A DNA stretch of 6,689 bases from NCBI GenBank assembly GCA_003175865.1, contig PSRF01000301.1, positions 1 through 6,689 of the forward strand. The letters are read 5' to 3'. Numbering within the stretch: the first letter of the stretch is position 1; the number at the start of each line of letters is the position of its first letter. Position numbers and translations under genes: made by a program. Of this stretch, positions 5,332 through 6,689 are shown one piece after another. The DNA comes from Blastocatellia bacterium. Lineage in GTDB: Bacteria; Acidobacteriota; Blastocatellia; Pyrinomonadales; Pyrinomonadaceae. The notes beneath the pieces are model-generated. The model made no database searches, was not told where the DNA came from, and saw nothing but the letters and a program-made list of their open reading frames with translations.

Positions 5332-5412
5332 ATGGAAAAGTTTAAATTGGTGATGTCTTACAAGCTGCAAATCGACCCGGCCCCATCTTTAGCCGCCTCC
5401 GAAGCGACCTAG
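5332..5412 (+). CDS. Candidate 26-residue peptide with a strong ribosome binding site
   Basis: ATG 5332 is preceded by GGAGGAG (5318-5324) at a 7-nt spacing, one of the best Shine-Dalgarno sites in the window. The frame gives 26 residues (M-E-K-F-K-L-V-M-S-Y-K-L-Q-I-D-P, then an Ala/Ser-rich end) and stops at TAG 5410-5412. It is polar, with no signal or membrane segment. Its stop overlaps the end of the converging PEP-CTERM gene by 4 nt. It could be a small protein, a leader peptide without its downstream gene, the remnant of a longer gene, or coincidence. No family is recognised. Confidence 0.3.
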   Translation: MEKFKLVMSYKLQIDPAPSLAASEAT

Positions 5413-5972
5413 TTTGATGCCCGAGACCCGTTTCGGCGGGGGCGAAGGCGTGTCAACATACCAGCCCCAGCCAGACCTGAGCTGAGCAGTAACAGCGTCC
5501 CCGGTTCAAATACAGGTGTGCCTACCGTAACCGAATAATTCGCGCTGGTGTTGAGTACTGGATCGCCCTCGTGCCCGTGTGTATAACCGAAGTTGATACT
5601 GCCCATATACACGGTACCCAAAGGCGCGCCGAGCGGCACCGTCAGAGTGAAAATAGGCAGCGGCCCTAAGGTGTTACCACTCGTCACAGGGTGGGCCTCG
5701 AAGTTTGAAGCACAGCATAGGAACGGTGAAGCACTTGGCGGCCCTCCCGAAACAGGGCCAAAAGTTATGATACCGACAATATCTGTGTCTGAAGAGGTTG
5801 CTCCACTGTTAAGTATTGAACCACTGAACGTTAAAGTCGTGCTTGGAAGGCCCGTTTGGTTAGGATTGGTCAGAGTTAGAATTAATGGGTCGGCCTTTGC
5901 TACCGAGGCTACACCGATTAAGACGACGACGCAAACCAGAGTGGCAGTGAGAGTCTTAGGCAGCCAGGACAT
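5409..5972 (-). CDS. PEP-CTERM-type surface protein with variant F-E-P motif
   Basis: The 187-residue product has an N-terminal signal peptide (K6, hydrophobic core 8-24, cleavage after V-A-K-A27). The mature part is rich in Thr, Ser, Gly and Pro and in predicted beta strands, with a vicinal Cys pair at 86-87. The C-terminus has the tripartite sorting layout: V-F-E-P-G-T (154-159), a Leu/Gly/Ala transmembrane helix (about 159-173), then an Arg cluster R175-x-R-x-R-R180. PEP-CTERM proteins are recognised by exosortase (EpsH/XrtA), which cleaves at the Pro-Glu-Pro motif during export, usually alongside exopolysaccharide production. Here the first Pro is replaced by Phe (codon TTT), though the rest of the signal is intact. 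AAGGAG (+ 5981-5986) lies 8 nt before the ATG, fixing the start, and a good sigma70-type promoter lies about 150 nt upstream. No exosortase is in the window, as is usual for dispersed targets. Confidence 0.83.
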   Translation of the reverse strand: MSWLPKTLTATLVCVVVLIGVASVAKADPLILTLTNPNQTGLPSTTLTFSGSILNSGATSSDTDIVGIITFGPVSGGPPSASPFLCCASNFEAHPVTSGNTLGPLPIFTLTVPLGAPLGTVYMGSINFGYTHGHEGDPVLNTSANYSVTVGTPVFEPGTLLLLSSGLAGAGMLTRLRPRRNGSRASN

Positions 5973-6425
5973 GGTCTTTACTCCTTGCTACGAGCCGAAG
6001 AAGTCAGTTGTCTGTTGGGGTTAGCGGGGACTCTCCGCACTGAGACCGGCGTTAGCAATCTACAAAGCAATTGCCCAAATTCAAATTCATGTAGCCACAA
6101 ATTATTGAAGCGTTGTGGGACGGGATAGTATGGCAAGGCCGTACAGGTGTCAATAAACTTTCCGAGGAACCGTTCAGAGTCACACTATTTAATTGTGGTC
6201 CATACTCCAACAGAATTAAGTTCAATTCGAACTCAAGGGCAAACAAGTGACTTCACTCTTTGCACGAATCGCTGTTAAGTTCTGACTAGCTGGCAGGTAG
6301 GTTGATTTGTTCAGCGCCATTAATACGCAATATGCCTTCGCAAGACTATTATGCTGCACGCAGATGAGTCTGTACCTATTGAACAGAATTTTCCGAGCTG
6401 AAGATGTCGTACGACCCTTCTCGTG
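5973..6425. other. Gene-poor spacer with the PEP-CTERM 5' leader and promoter
   Basis: Only the promoter at 6125-6153 and the roughly 145-nt leader of the PEP-CTERM gene are evident. The leader contains a CCACAA/TTGTGG hairpin (within about 6091-6116, - strand sense) and a GCGG/CCGC stem near 6024-6038. A - strand frame at 6052-6246 has no ribosome binding site, overlaps the promoter and resembles no family. Positions 6247-6425 hold nothing I can support. Confidence 0.45.
6125..6153 (-). promoter_or_regulatory. Sigma70-type promoter of the PEP-CTERM gene
   Basis: On the - strand a consensus -35 TTGACA (+ 6148-6153) is followed after exactly 17 nt by TACTAT (+ 6125-6130), a four-of-six match to the -10 box. 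Transcription would start near 6117 and give a leader of about 145 nt before the ATG at 5972. This is the clearest promoter in the window. Confidence 0.6.
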
Positions 6426-6689
6426 TCAGGTATGAATGTTGGCCGAGCGTCGCTGGCGCCATGGGAAGCTCCACAGTCTACGCACTGAGATAATGACCGA
6501 GAAGAGCGCGGTCACGCCAAGCGCTAAGATGGTCCAAACGAAGAGGAAGTGTCCACTGGTGTTCGCGAGCCTGCTGTTGAGGCCGATACCCCTCCCCATC
6601 ATGTGCGCGATGGGAACGAGTGACGACAGAAGCGATCCCAGGAGGATGATGATGTATCCCGATCGCCGCTCGCCGAGCTCCAACGTTCC
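6426..6689 (-). CDS. Small two-helix membrane protein, probably 5'-truncated by the window edge
   Basis: The - strand frame is open from the right edge to a TGA at 6426-6428. The first possible start in view is TTG 6683, with GGAACG immediately before it, too close to serve as a ribosome binding site, so the true start may lie beyond the window. Counting from that TTG (85 residues), there are two strong transmembrane helices: about 10-29 (Y-I-I-I-L-L-G-S-L-L...) and about 45-67 (F-L-F-V-W-T-I-L-A-L-G...). A basic tail (R-R-L-W-S-F-P-W-R-Q-R-R) follows, suggesting a cytoplasmic C-terminus. The loop between the helices contains M-M-G-R-G-I-G. I recognise no family or function. It points the same way as the PEP-CTERM gene but lies about 450 nt upstream, so they are not one operon. 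Confidence 0.6.
   Translation of the reverse strand, partial: GTLELGERRSGYIIILLGSLLSSLVPIAHMMGRGIGLNSRLANTSGHFLFVWTILALGVTALFSVIISVRRLWSFPWRQRRSANIHT

Noticed and set aside
5593..6024. + strand 143-codon ORF opposite the PEP-CTERM gene
   Set aside because: It is antisense to a gene with signal peptide, sorting signal, ribosome binding site and promoter; the long frame is a by-product of that gene's codon use.
6052..6246. - strand 64-codon ORF
   Set aside because: It overlaps the TTGACA/TACTAT promoter of the PEP-CTERM gene and has no ribosome binding site.

Overview
The window looks like an accessory stretch of a soil or environmental Acidobacteriota chromosome. This is inferred from the mix of families: a small outer-membrane beta-barrel protein of a type common in that phylum, a PEP-CTERM surface protein, a secreted DUF4440/NTF2-like protein, a DUF3175 relative, and unusually long intergenic spaces. 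No housekeeping gene is present, so the taxonomy rests on family flavour only.

Layout: (1) Positions 1-2207 read on the + strand. They hold a perfect 9-bp-arm palindrome (149-171), a secreted DUF4440-type protein (301-765), a DUF3175 gene broken by an in-frame TGA at a conserved tryptophan position (806-1102), a REP-like repeat patch (1131-1203), a foldable leader (1501-1559), and the outer-membrane beta-barrel gene (1581-2207). (2) Positions 2208-3331 contain no convincing ordinary gene but are rich in RNA-like structure. There is a 131-nt near-perfect hairpin (2229-2359) whose non-Watson-Crick positions are mostly G.U in the + strand RNA. There is also a branched structured-RNA candidate on the - strand (2639-2804) that reads into a 27-codon ORF with an ideal ribosome binding site (2492-2575). 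(3) Positions 3332-5071 hold two convergent genes. One encodes an OmpA-like protein without signal peptide, fused through a proline linker to a glycine-rich domain of unknown function. The other encodes a helical protein ending in two C-x10-C pairs. (4) Positions 5332-6689 hold a tiny + strand ORF, a - strand PEP-CTERM protein with a clear sigma70-type promoter, a gene-poor spacer, and a partial two-helix membrane protein at the right edge.

The genes do not form one obvious pathway. Several products are predicted to leave the cytoplasm (DUF4440 protein, beta-barrel, PEP-CTERM protein), which suggests an envelope-related neighbourhood. The signal-less OmpA-like fusion recalls proteins found near extracellular contractile injection systems, but no such structural gene is in the window. 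The strongest candidates for something undescribed are the - strand structured RNA with its small ORF, the long hairpin element, and the OmpA-like fusion.
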